Below are positions 23,501-30,566 of a DNA stretch of 32,230 nt, piece after piece. Under the pieces are notes generated by a model. That model ran no database searches and had not been told where the DNA came from. It saw only the letters and a list, made by a program, of their open reading frames with translations. Positions within the stretch are counted from its first letter, which is position 1; every line of letters starts with the position of its first letter. The translations under genes and the position numbers were made by a program. The DNA is from an uncultured Verrucomicrobiota bacterium (GTDB taxonomy: Bacteria; Verrucomicrobiota; Kiritimatiellia; RFP12; UBA1067): contig CAMAHK010000022.1 of assembly GCA_945834475.1 (NCBI GenBank), positions 1-32,230 on the forward strand, in the 5' to 3' direction.

Positions 23501-24952
23501 CTCGCGGGCGCGAAGCCGGGCGGCGAACTGCTCGCGCCGCTCGCGGTCGTCCAGTTCGGCGGCATCCTCGGCGCAACGCTTCTCAATCTGATCGTCCTCC
23601 CCGCGGCCACACGCCTTGTCGGGCTCTCCTCCGTACCGCGGTGCGTCCTCGCCCGCGGCGTCGGCAAGTCCCTCCCCCTCGCGCTCCCGCTCCTCGCCCT
23701 CTTCGCCGGCTGCCAGAGCTATGTCCCTGCGCCGATCGATTGGCAATCCGAAGTCGCGCGTCCCGTCGCGACTCGGATTGAGATCGCCTCGCTTGAGCAG
23801 GCGGGACAACTCGCCGTCATCGGTAACCGTGAGCTCAACGCGAAGCGTCAGAAGGCGGCTGTCTCGGATCGTGTCGCGAAGGAGATGGGCTGGTGGAACG
23901 ATCCCGAACTCGACTGTGATTACCTGCGCATTGTGAATCCCGACAAGTATCCGTGGATCGGCGGTGTGTCGCTCGCGTTCACGATCCCGCTCTCGGGGGT
24001 GCCGGGTCTGGAGGCGAAGGCGGCGGAACTCTATGCCGAGGCCGATCGTGCGGAGATCCGTGCGGCCGAACGCGAGACAGCGTCCGCCGCACGCATGGCG
24101 CTCGTGACCCTCGCGGCCCGACGTGAGACGGCCGCTCGCTTGTGCGCGGAGCTTGAGGACGTGCGTGAGATCATCGCGCTTTCGAATGCCGTGCGGCTCG
24201 CCGCCGCCGGCGAAGTGACGACGGCGGATCTCTCGGCTGCACGTCGCCGTGTGCATGCGCGTCAGCATGCGCTGGCCTCCGCCACGCGGGAGATTGCCGC
24301 GGCGGAAACAGCGTTGCGCGAATTGCTGGGACTCGATCCGCGAACCGAACTGGTCGTTTCGTCGCATGAACTTCATGTCGACCATACCCACGAACATGCG
24401 GATGTCGCTGATCCGCTCTCGCTTGTCGCGCATCCGCGCGTTCAGGCGGCACTGGCGCGACTGGCGGGCGACGAGGCGTCGCTCAAGGCAGAGATCCGTC
24501 GCCAGTATCCGGACCTCAAGCTCGGTCCGTCGTATTCGTATGAGGACGGCAACAGCCGCGCGGGGTTTGTCGCCGGTATCACCTTGCCGCTCTGGAATCG
24601 CAACCGCAAGGGTATTGCCGAGGCGACCGGTACGCGAAATGCGTCGCGGCAGGCGGCGGTTGACGCCTGGTTCGACGTGTATCGCAACCTGGCTTCAGCC
24701 TGTGCCGCACTCGATGCGCTCGAATCGCATGAAGAGCCGCCGCAGACCGACCGCAAGACGGCCGAGTCGCTTTTGGCGGCGGGCGAGATCGGTCCGCTCG
24801 ACTATCTGGCGCTCTGCGATGAGATCCTTGAAAGCGAACTTTCCGAGATCGAGCGGCGTCAGGCGATGTGTCTGGCCGTTGAGGATATCCGCCGATGGAC
24901 CGTCGTTTCGCTTGTTGTCGGCACGATGGGCAAGGATCAGTTTACGCGATGA
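20516..24952 (+). CDS. CzcA-type RND metal efflux pump fused to CzcC-like outer membrane lipoprotein
   Basis: One 1478-codon frame with two complete proteins end to end. Residues about 1-1037 form an RND pump of the heavy-metal efflux type: DVFPDISVPRVTLQTEAGG, two groups of six helices, periplasmic porter domains, and a TM4 with D410 and D417 (AAGDIVDGAIIFADA). The usual first TM4 aspartate of CzcA is an alanine here (A404). Residues about 1056-1478 form an outer-membrane factor of the TolC/CzcC type with its own lipoprotein signal (SLPLALPLLALFAG, then Cys), coiled-coil hairpins and a His-rich spot (HELHVDHTHEH). The junction (codons 1039-1049) is a copy of the dispersed GC-rich repeat, and no ATG, GTG or TTG start for the second part is seen. 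A 112-bp composite of the same repeat lies in the cytosolic loop between the pump halves (about 492-528). Natural role: export of divalent metal ions across both membranes, with the downstream adaptor. Confidence 0.85.
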   Translation: MKRLLDMVLRHPKAVLLAVLLAAAVGLRVVPRLAVDVFPDISVPRVTLQTEAGGYTAEEVEALVTIPLETAMSGIPGLTSVRSSSSGGLSFVWLDFDWSADLTRARFDVFERLSRVRESLPAGVETEIAPIVSVTGEIMLVALTVGEDGAQGTARPTGLELREMAEYDLRQRLLGVPGIGEVAVIGGRLPEYRVAVEPHVLASQGLSVSDVIEGARDTRTRSSAGYLANVDGEEIPLRQVARADSLGQLRESAIPLAAGSVRLGDVAEVTLAGAPRRGSASFNGREAVVLSVQKSPGGNTLVLTKELESVLSGFAATVKDRGVEVHTEAYRQADFIAASIKGGGEVVRDAAIVVALVLLVTLLEWRTLLVVLLTMPLSVLLGLALFPMLGLGVNVMTLGGFAVAAGDIVDGAIIFADAIRRRLPLSSVAPGVLFSTLIVAIVFVPLLLLDGLEGCFFRPLALAYLGVFGASLVVAFLAVPALGRVVGMGGAVPPEPRPSGRRSRRPCVSPAAGNGEGLEMPRARRTAVRGGAERVYGFFLRVALHVPALVVLLALGLAVWAGALAKDFGSSFLPPFREDSFNVALSLPPGASLAESERVAEACVPEIASIPGVLSVTRRTGRAERDQHAEPVSSSEYVVRVDLNGDPDGVRTQIRERLGSIPGCSLLVGYPIAHRISAVLSGTETEIAINVFGEDPEVLRDVVRRMKVALDGIPGVSDVRANREVMVRTLKIEYDMDALREAGLTLREVGEQVSAAFYGVEVGEVRSGVRRRAVVVRLAGEESEATAETVKALLLTSRNGRCVRLDEVAQVVPDDASNLMLREGGHRKALISCNASEGTNTGDLVARLREVLAPIAASAGCTVTFTGSNQARESAAKRLTVLGVVLAAVIVLILFCALKGVRAVILALVNVPLGLIGGILAVKIADPVLSVSSLVGFITVIGFVIRNGLLLLNRYQDRLAEGATLEEAIRDGSCERVVPIVMTSLTTVLGLVPIMLAGAKPGGELLAPLAVVQFGGILGATLLNLIVLPAATRLVGLSSVPRCVLARGVGKSLPLALPLLALFAGCQSYVPAPIDWQSEVARPVATRIEIASLEQAGQLAVIGNRELNAKRQKAAVSDRVAKEMGWWNDPELDCDYLRIVNPDKYPWIGGVSLAFTIPLSGVPGLEAKAAELYAEADRAEIRAAERETASAARMALVTLAARRETAARLCAELEDVREIIALSNAVRLAAAGEVTTADLSAARRRVHARQHALASATREIAAAETALRELLGLDPRTELVVSSHELHVDHTHEHADVADPLSLVAHPRVQAALARLAGDEASLKAEIRRQYPDLKLGPSYSYEDGNSRAGFVAGITLPLWNRNRKGIAEATGTRNASRQAAVDAWFDVYRNLASACAALDALESHEEPPQTDRKTAESLLAAGEIGPLDYLALCDEILESELSEIERRQAMCLAVEDIRRWTVVSLVVGTMGKDQFTR
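21989..22100. repeat. Composite palindromic element inside the RND gene
   Basis: A 112-bp block bounded by GTACCG (21989-21994) and CGGTAC (22095-22100). It contains a perfect 18-bp inverted repeat: GTGCGTCTCGCCCGCGGC (22033-22050) and its complement (22075-22092), with a 24-nt loop. The right arm extends to a full 28-bp reverse copy of the dispersed element (22075-22102); the left arm is a partial forward copy (22031-22050). The encoded stretch is Pro/Arg/Gly-rich and unlike RND proteins, so it reads as an insertion in the loop between TM6 and TM7. Confidence 0.8.
23631..23659 (+). repeat. Dispersed GC-rich element at the RND/OMF junction (forward copy)
   Basis: A 29-bp copy: CCGTACCGCGGTGCGTC, then CTC, then GCCCGCGGC. 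It is read in frame as SVPRCVLARG. It begins just after the last RND residues (ATRLVGLS) and ends directly before the lipoprotein signal peptide of the outer-membrane factor. Confidence 0.85.
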
Positions 24953-24960
24953 GGTTAACT

Positions 24961-26055
24961 ATGAAAACACGATTCCTGACAATTCTCGTTTGCGCGGTGG
25001 CTCCGGTTCTCTTGGCGCATGAGCACGAACACGAGCATGCACACGAACATGGCCATCCTCATGACCACGGGAAGTCCGTCGAGATTGCGCCGGCGATTCA
25101 GCGGACGCTGGGCTTGAAGACGGTGCATCCCGAGAAGCGACGCCTCGTGGGGGCGGTCGTCCTGACGGGACGCTACGAGCTTGCGCCGGAGGCGCGGCGG
25201 GCTGTGGTGACGCCGGTTGCGGGACGCTTGCAACTCAAGGTGAAGTCCTTTGCCCGCGTCGCGAAAGGCGACGTCCTCTTCACGGTCGCCGCGCCGAACC
25301 TCGTGTCCCTTGCGGATGAAATCGCGCTTCTCGAGAAACGTCTGGCCGTGTACCGGGATCTGAAGACGCCGAACGCGGCGCTCGAAAACGAGCTGGCGGT
25401 GAAGAAGGCCTCTCGACAGGCGTTGCTTGCTGGAACCGAAGAGGCGGACGGTGCGGTCGTCGTGCGGGCGGTGACGGCGGGCGTGGTCGAGGCGCTGCCG
25501 GCGACGGATGGCGCGTGGCTCGAGGTTGGCGCCGAGGTCGTGCGCCTCGTCGATCCCGCGGCGCTCCGCATCAAGGCGCTCGTCTCGCCGGCTGAGGTCG
25601 GAAAACTGGCGGATGGGCTCAAGTGTGGGACGGACAACGTGACGGGGGAGTTGCGCCTCGGGCTCGATGCCGAGGCGGGATTGCTGCCGGTCTATGCGAT
25701 CTTTCCGGACGGCGCGCCGAAGGGCCGCGTCGGGGCGCGGGCCTCGTTTGCCTGTGAGACGGATTCCGCGGCGCCCGAGGCGTGGTGCGTACCGCGTACG
25801 GCGATCGTGCGCGTGGGATTGCAACCGACGGTATTTGTGCGCGACGAGGACGATGAAGACCGTTTTCTTGCGATTGACGTGACGCCGGGTGCGTCCGTCG
25901 GCGGTTGGACGGTCGTGACGGGGCTTCCCGAGGACGATGATCTCGAGGTTGTCGCGGCGGGAGCCTACGAACTGAAGCTGGCGCTGGCGGCAACGGCGGA
26001 AAAGCCGGTCGGTCATTTCCATGCCGACGGCACGTTCCATGAAGGCGAGGATTGA
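24961..26055 (+). CDS. CzcB-like periplasmic adaptor, His-rich N-terminus
   Basis: A 364-residue membrane-fusion protein. A signal peptide (MKTRFLTILVCAVAPVLLA) is followed by a metal-binding run of alternating His and Glu/Gly (HEHEHEHAHEHGHPHDHG). The barrel-sandwich and hairpin pattern of RND adaptors comes next: GAVVLTGRYELAPEARRAVV, VTPVAGRLQLKVKSFARVAK, hairpin about 105-140, AVTAGVVEALPATDGAWLEV. A second His cluster closes it (HFHADGTFHEGED). GAGG (24951-24954) is well placed for ATG 24961; ATG 24949, overlapping the previous stop, is an alternative adding four residues. Adaptors bridge the RND pump and the outer-membrane channel; the His-rich tails suggest Zn, Co, Ni or Cu binding. 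Gene order A-C-B differs from the classical czcCBA. Confidence 0.88.
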   Translation: MKTRFLTILVCAVAPVLLAHEHEHEHAHEHGHPHDHGKSVEIAPAIQRTLGLKTVHPEKRRLVGAVVLTGRYELAPEARRAVVTPVAGRLQLKVKSFARVAKGDVLFTVAAPNLVSLADEIALLEKRLAVYRDLKTPNAALENELAVKKASRQALLAGTEEADGAVVVRAVTAGVVEALPATDGAWLEVGAEVVRLVDPAALRIKALVSPAEVGKLADGLKCGTDNVTGELRLGLDAEAGLLPVYAIFPDGAPKGRVGARASFACETDSAAPEAWCVPRTAIVRVGLQPTVFVRDEDDEDRFLAIDVTPGASVGGWTVVTGLPEDDDLEVVAAGAYELKLALAATAEKPVGHFHADGTFHEGED

Positions 26056-26094
26056 CGTATTTCAATGTTTCTCGCTTTCTGCGGGTGTTAGATT

Positions 26095-26103
26095 TGATAT
26101 AAT
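26095..26103 (+). promoter_or_regulatory. Extended -10 promoter of ychF
   Basis: TGA precedes TATAAT at 26098-26103; no convincing -35 is seen. The start of transcription would be near 26110, leaving a 39-nt leader with AAAGG (26133-26137) 11 nt before the ATG. Confidence 0.7.
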
Positions 26104-26148
26104 ACACGAAATACGTGAATTTGCAATTTCAGAAAGGTTACGGACGAA

Positions 26149-27267
26149 ATGGGTCTTTCGGTGGGTATCGTGGGTTTGCCGAATGTCGGCAAGTCGACTC
26201 TCTTTAACGCGCTGACGAAGAAGCAGCAGGCGGCGGCGGAGAACTATCCGTTCTGCACGATTGAACCGAACTCGGCGATTGTCGAGGTCGCCGACGCGCG
26301 TCTTGAGAAATTGGCCGAGATGGAGAAGTCTGAGCAGATCATCCGCGCGACGGTCGAGTTCACCGACATCGCCGGTCTCGTCAAGGGCGCGTCGAAGGGC
26401 GAAGGCCTCGGCAACAAGTTCCTGGCGAACATCCGCGAGTGCGACGCGATCCTGCACGTCGTGCGTTGCTTCGAGAACGACGACATCATCCACGTGCAGG
26501 AAGGCGGCAACAAGTCCGCCCCGATCGATCCTGTCGGCGACGCCGAGGTGATCGAGACCGAGCTCATTCTCGCCGACATGGAGCAGCTTCAGAAGCGCTA
26601 CGACCGCGTGAAGAAGGAAGCCCAGGCGAAGCCGCCGCTCCGTCCCGAGGCCGAGGCTTGCGCGGCGCTCCTCAAGCATCTGGAAGACGGCCATCCCGTC
26701 CGCTCGTTCCCGCGCAAAGACGGCGATCCGATCCTGCCGGTTCTCAAGGACCTCCATTTCCTCACCGACAAGAAGGTGATCTATTGCGCGAATGTCGCCG
26801 ACGACAACGTGACGGGCGAGGGTAATGCGCACGTTGCCGCGCTCCGCGACTACGCGACGAAGAACGGGTGTGAGACCGTCGTCATCTGTGCGCAGATGGA
26901 AGCCGATCTGGCGGGGCTCTCCGACGCCGAGGCGAAGGAGTTCCTCGAGAGCTATGGCGTCACGGAAAGCTCGCTCGACCGCACGATCAAGCTCGCGTAC
27001 GATACGCTCGGGCTCGCGAGCTTCCTCACGGCCGGCCCGAAGGAATCGCGCGCGTGGACGTTCCACAAGGGCTGGAAGGCCCCGAAGTGCGCGGGCGTCA
27101 TCCACACCGACTTCGAGAAGGGCTTCATCCGCGCCCAGGTCGTCGCGTACGAGGACTTCGTCAAGTACGGCGGCCAGTCCGGCGCCCGCGACCACGGCGT
27201 CTTGCGTCCCGAAGGCAAGGAGTACGAGATGAAGGACGGCGACGTGGTTGAGTTCATGTTCAACTGA
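26149..27267 (+). CDS. ychF: Ribosome-binding ATPase YchF (OLA1 family)
   Basis: A 372-residue cytosolic P-loop protein of the Obg-related YchF group, which binds 70S ribosomes and prefers ATP over GTP. The P loop GLPNVGKST lies at 9-17, switch stretches [15 protein letters not shown] and [19 protein letters not shown] follow, and the C-terminal TGS domain is clear ([20 protein letters not shown], then [19 protein letters not shown]). Length is close to the usual 363. It has its own extended -10 promoter and stands alone. The stop is followed at once by a heptamer repeat tract, then by the hairpin repeat in front of thrC. Confidence 0.96.
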   Translation: MGLSVGIVGLPNVGKSTLFNALTKKQQAAAENYPFCTIEPNSAIVEVADARLEKLAEMEKSEQIIRATVEFTDIAGLVKGASKGEGLGNKFLANIRECDAILHVVRCFENDDIIHVQEGGNKSAPIDPVGDAEVIETELILADMEQLQKRYDRVKKEAQAKPPLRPEAEACAALLKHLEDGHPVRSFPRKDGDPILPVLKDLHFLTDKKVIYCANVADDNVTGEGNAHVAALRDYATKNGCETVVICAQMEADLAGLSDAEAKEFLESYGVTESSLDRTIKLAYDTLGLASFLTAGPKESRAWTFHKGWKAPKCAGVIHTDFEKGFIRAQVVAYEDFVKYGGQSGARDHGVLRPEGKEYEMKDGDVVEFMFN

Positions 27268-27302
27268 TTGGTTGTTAGTTATTGGTTGTTAGTTGTTGGC
27301 TA
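27268..27302 (+). repeat. Heptamer tandem repeat after the ychF stop
   Basis: Five 7-mers in a row, TTGGTTG, TTAGTTA, TTGGTTG, TTAGTTG, TTGGCTA, start at the first base after the ychF stop codon. It is strongly AT-rich against a GC-rich background. Confidence 0.75.
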
Positions 27303-27310
27303 TAGAGGAG

Positions 27311-27330
27311 ACGCGACATTCCTGTCGCGT
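27311..27330. repeat. Small hairpin repeat, copy 1
   Basis: ACGCGACA (27311-27318), loop TTCC, TGTCGCGT (27323-27330): a perfect 8-bp stem. It has no T tract and is 17 nt before the thrC ATG, close to its ribosome site (AAGGG, 27336-27340). The same hairpin with a 9-bp stem recurs at 31025-31046. Confidence 0.7.
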
Positions 27331-27347
27331 GAAGAAAGGGAAAATCA

Positions 27348-28808
27348 ATGAAATTTGTTTCGACGAGAAAAGGGTTTGAAGCGACGAGCGCCGAGAGCGT
27401 GTTCCAGGGGCTCGCGCCTGACGGCGGCCTGTATGTACCGCGGTGCGTCCCCGCCCGCGGCGTTGGTCAGCTCCCCGCCCTCACCACCCTCCGCGAAGCG
27501 GAAGAGTATGTTCTCTCCATCCTCTTCGACGACCTCCCCGCCGAGGTTCGTACGGCGGCGGTCGATCGGCTTCTTTCGCGTTTCCCCGAGGGCGATCCCA
27601 TTCCGCTCGTCGAGGCTGACGGACTCCAGATCCTTGAGCTCTTCCATGGCAAGACGGGTGCGTTCAAGGACGTGGCGCTCTCGATGCTCCCCGTTTTCAT
27701 GAAGCACGCGGCGGGCGGCAAGCGTGTCCTCATCCTGACGGCGACGTCGGGTGACACGGGCTCGGCGGCGATGCAGGGCTTTGCGGGCGTCGAAGGGACT
27801 GAAGTGCTCGTCTTCTTCCCGAACGTCGGCACCTCGAAGATCCAGCGTCTCCAGATGACGACGCCGGCCGACAAGAACGTCCACGCGGTTGCCATCAAGG
27901 GCAACTTCGACGACGCGCAGGCCGCGGTGAAGCGCATCTTCGCCGATGCCGCGATCAACGCCGAGGCCGCCGCGCACGGTGTGACGCTTTCGAGCGCGAA
28001 CTCGATCAACACGGGCCGTCTCATTCCGCAGATCGCCTACTACATCCTCGCAGCGAGTCGGCTGGCCAGCGCCGCGGGCGAGACGCACCGCGGTACGGAG
28101 TGTTTTGACGTCGTGGTTCCCTCGGGCAATTTCGGCAACATCCTCGCGGCGTACTATGCGAAGATGCTCGGCGCGCCGATCGGCAAGTTCGTTTGCGCGT
28201 CGAACGTGAACGACGTCCTCGCGCGTTTCGTCAAGACGGGCGTCTACGATCCGGGCGAGACCTTCACGGTCACGAACTCGCCGTCGATGGACATTCGCAA
28301 GAGCTCGAACGTCGAGCGTCTTCTCTGGATCCTCAACGACGGGGATGGCGAAGAGGTCGCGCGGCTCATGAACGACCTGTCGACGAAGGGTCGCTACGAG
28401 CTCAACGAGAAGGCGAAGGCGAAGCTCCTTTCCGACTTCGAGGGCGGCGTCGCGACGCCGGAGGAGACCGAGGCCGAGATGCGCCGGATGAAGGACGCCT
28501 GCGGCTACATCCTCGATCCGCACACGGCCGTCGCGACCTGCGTCGCCCGCAAGCTCGGCTACCCTCGCTCCGTACCGCGGTGCGTCCCCGCCCGCGGCGC
28601 TGACACGCCTGACGTTCAGTCGATCCCCTGTGTGATCGCCGCGACGGCGACGCCGTACAAGTTCCCGGAGACCTGCGCGCGTGCGTTCGGCGAAGACGTC
28701 CTCACGACCCCGCCGCCCTCGTTCGCCGATCTCGAGAAGCTCCCGATCGCCCAGACGAAGGTCGTCGACCTCGCCGGCATCGACCAGGCGGTCAAGGATC
28801 TCTTCTAA
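27348..28808 (+). CDS. thrC: Threonine synthase with three in-frame repeat insertions
   Basis: A 486-residue PLP enzyme converting O-phosphohomoserine to threonine and phosphate. Family marks are GLAPDGGLYVP at the N-terminus, HGKTGAFKDVAL with the PLP lysine K107, LTATSGDTGSAAMQGF (phosphate cradle), NSINTGRLIPQIAYY and VVPSGNFGN. Three short segments do not fit the family and coincide with the dispersed GC-rich element: VPRCVPARG at 30-38, AAGETHRGTE at 242-251 and VPRCVPARG at 409-417. All are in frame and probably in surface loops, since the catalytic motifs are intact. AAGGG at 7 nt supports the start. It is followed 8 nt later by an unrelated glycosidase gene; a common transcript is likely. 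Confidence 0.93.
   Translation: MKFVSTRKGFEATSAESVFQGLAPDGGLYVPRCVPARGVGQLPALTTLREAEEYVLSILFDDLPAEVRTAAVDRLLSRFPEGDPIPLVEADGLQILELFHGKTGAFKDVALSMLPVFMKHAAGGKRVLILTATSGDTGSAAMQGFAGVEGTEVLVFFPNVGTSKIQRLQMTTPADKNVHAVAIKGNFDDAQAAVKRIFADAAINAEAAAHGVTLSSANSINTGRLIPQIAYYILAASRLASAAGETHRGTECFDVVVPSGNFGNILAAYYAKMLGAPIGKFVCASNVNDVLARFVKTGVYDPGETFTVTNSPSMDIRKSSNVERLLWILNDGDGEEVARLMNDLSTKGRYELNEKAKAKLLSDFEGGVATPEETEAEMRRMKDACGYILDPHTAVATCVARKLGYPRSVPRCVPARGADTPDVQSIPCVIAATATPYKFPETCARAFGEDVLTTPPPSFADLEKLPIAQTKVVDLAGIDQAVKDLF
27435..27461 (+). repeat. Dispersed GC-rich element in thrC, forward copy 1
   Basis: GTACCGCGGTGCGTC, then CCC, then GCCCGCGGC. Read in frame as VPRCVPARG, between GGLY and the LPALTTL region of threonine synthase. 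It lacks the leading CC of the other copies. Confidence 0.85.
28071..28098 (-). repeat. Dispersed GC-rich element in thrC, reverse copy
   Basis: On the + strand GCCGCGGGC, then GAGACGCACCGCGGTACGG: the 28-bp reverse complement form, one base shorter than the forward copies. Read in frame as AAGETHRGT, just before the conserved VVPSGNFGN motif. Confidence 0.85.
28570..28598 (+). repeat. Dispersed GC-rich element in thrC, forward copy 2
   Basis: CCGTACCGCGGTGCGTC, then CCC, then GCCCGCGGC; 29 bp and identical to the thrC copy at 27435 over their shared length. Read as VPRCVPARG between KLGYPRS and the C-terminal IAATATPYKFPE motif. Confidence 0.88.
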
Positions 28809-28816
28809 GGGTATAT

Positions 28817-30541
28817 ATGAATAAGAAGATGATTGCGATGATGGCATTGGCGCTGGGCGTGGCGTCGGTGAGGGCGGACGTGTCGTTGGACGGCACGTGG
28901 AATTTTCGCTTCGAGGAGAACAAGATTCTCGAGACGGCGGGTGGCGCTGACTTCGCTGCGACTGACAAGATGGTCGTGCCGGGCTGTTGGGACGTCATGC
29001 CGCAGTGGTACCTGAAGCATGGCACGGGACTCTATCGCCGCACGTTCACGCTTGACGCGCCGCTCACCGATGCAGTGCTCGTCGTTGACGGCATGGGCAT
29101 CCGTGCGCGGTTCGAGGTCGACGGCAAGGACTTGGGCGTCCATCCGTATCCGTACGCGCGGCTCGAGCTTTCGGTCGGACCGCTCGCGGCGGGCGAACAC
29201 ACGATCTTCGCGGCGGTCGACAACATGATGGACTGGCCGCGCGTCAAGCTGGCCCGTCCGTACTACGACTTCTACTTCTACGGCGGCTTTTACCACGGCG
29301 TGAAACTGGTCGAGAAGACGCCGAAGGTGTTTGTGCGGACGCTTGATTTCTCCACAGGCGAGATTGAGGTGGAGGTGTCTGGTGATGAGGTGGAGAAAAG
29401 AGGTGGACAGTGGAGGGTTGTTTTTGATTCGCGGAATGAGGTGGCGGCGACGTTCAAGGACGGGAAGACTGTCGTGAAAGTGCCGGACTTCAAACTCTGG
29501 TCACCCGCCTCGCCGCACCTCCACACGCTGACGCTCTCCACCTCCACCTCTTCTCTCCACCTCAAGTTCGGCCTTCGTCAGATCGAGGCACGCGACCGAA
29601 AGCTCTTTCTGAACGGCGAGCCGATCTTCCTCAAGGGCTTCAACCGTCACGAGTCGTCGATGACGAGCGGTTCGGCGACGTCCACGGCGCTGATGTTGCA
29701 GGATCTCCAGCGGCTGAAGGCGCTCGGCGGCAACTTCATTCGCGGGGCGCATTACCAGCAGTGCGAGTGCTTCCTCGACCTCTGCGACGAGTTGGGCGTT
29801 CTCGTCTGGGAAGAGTCGCTCGGCTGGGGCAACGGACAGGACTATGTGAACAACAAGTTTCCCCCGAACGAGCTGACGGAACCCGAGTTCTGCGAGATGC
29901 AGGTGCGGCAGACGCGCGAGATGGTGCGCGCGAGCTTCAATCATCCATCGGTGATCATCAGTGGCTTTCTCAACGAATGCAACAGTCGGCTGCCGGAGTG
30001 TAAGGTTCTCGTCGATCGGCTGATCGAGACGATCCGTGCCGAACGTACGGGGCATCTCGTCTCGTTCGCCTGCAATGTCTGCGCGAAGGATATCTGCTGC
30101 GAAAACGTCGACCTCGTCGCGTTCAACGACTATCCGGGGACGATTCCGATGGCGCCCGGGACGCCCGAGATGCTGAAGAAGAACGTCAGCGAGGCGTTTT
30201 CCTCGAAGATCGCCAACTTCCGCAAGCGGTATCCCGAGAAGCCGATCATGGTCTCGGAGTCGGGCGTCGGCGGCATCTACGGCTGCCATGATCCCAACGC
30301 TTCGCCGGCGACGGAAGACTTCCAGGACGAGTACCTGACCGACATCTTCGAAACGCTTTGGGCGAATCCCGACTGCGTCGGCTTTTCGATCTGGCAGATG
30401 AACGACGGACGAACCCGCGAACGCTTCAATCCGAAGGCGGTTTCCGCCTTCTTCGGCGGCTCCGTCGCCGGTGTTTTCGACCAGATGCGCCGCCCGAAGC
30501 AGAGCACCAAGACCGTCAAGCGCTACTTCAGTCAGAAGTGA
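28817..30541 (+). CDS. Secreted glycoside hydrolase family 2 (beta-glucuronidase-like)
   Basis: A 574-residue exported enzyme. A signal peptide (MNKKMIAMMALALGVASVRA) is followed by a jelly-roll sugar-binding domain (about 22-155; LDGTWNFRF, GTGLYRRTF), an Ig-like domain (about 160-245) and a TIM barrel (about 250-574). KGFNRHESS is the GH2 start of the barrel, the acid/base glutamate is E387 in FLNECN, and the nucleophile is E481 in VSESGVGG. The motifs fit beta-glucuronidases more than beta-galactosidases, but the substrate is not certain. AAGG at 28807-28810 is the ribosome site; the start lies 8 nt after thrC. Two purine- and pyrimidine-rich stretches inside the Ig-like domain (29387-29403 and 29547-29563) form an inverted repeat with 16 of 17 bases matching and look locally foreign. 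Confidence 0.87.
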   Translation: MNKKMIAMMALALGVASVRADVSLDGTWNFRFEENKILETAGGADFAATDKMVVPGCWDVMPQWYLKHGTGLYRRTFTLDAPLTDAVLVVDGMGIRARFEVDGKDLGVHPYPYARLELSVGPLAAGEHTIFAAVDNMMDWPRVKLARPYYDFYFYGGFYHGVKLVEKTPKVFVRTLDFSTGEIEVEVSGDEVEKRGGQWRVVFDSRNEVAATFKDGKTVVKVPDFKLWSPASPHLHTLTLSTSTSSLHLKFGLRQIEARDRKLFLNGEPIFLKGFNRHESSMTSGSATSTALMLQDLQRLKALGGNFIRGAHYQQCECFLDLCDELGVLVWEESLGWGNGQDYVNNKFPPNELTEPEFCEMQVRQTREMVRASFNHPSVIISGFLNECNSRLPECKVLVDRLIETIRAERTGHLVSFACNVCAKDICCENVDLVAFNDYPGTIPMAPGTPEMLKKNVSEAFSSKIANFRKRYPEKPIMVSESGVGGIYGCHDPNASPATEDFQDEYLTDIFETLWANPDCVGFSIWQMNDGRTRERFNPKAVSAFFGGSVAGVFDQMRRPKQSTKTVKRYFSQK

Positions 30542-30566
30542 CGCGTGGCAATCTCGACACAGGTAC

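Noticed and set aside
27268-27302. CRISPR-like or iteron array
   Set aside because: The repeats are contiguous 7-mers without spacers; no cas or replication initiator gene is nearby.
27311-27330. Hairpin after ychF as an intrinsic terminator
   Set aside because: No T tract follows, the stem is short, and the same hairpin recurs elsewhere as a repeat.
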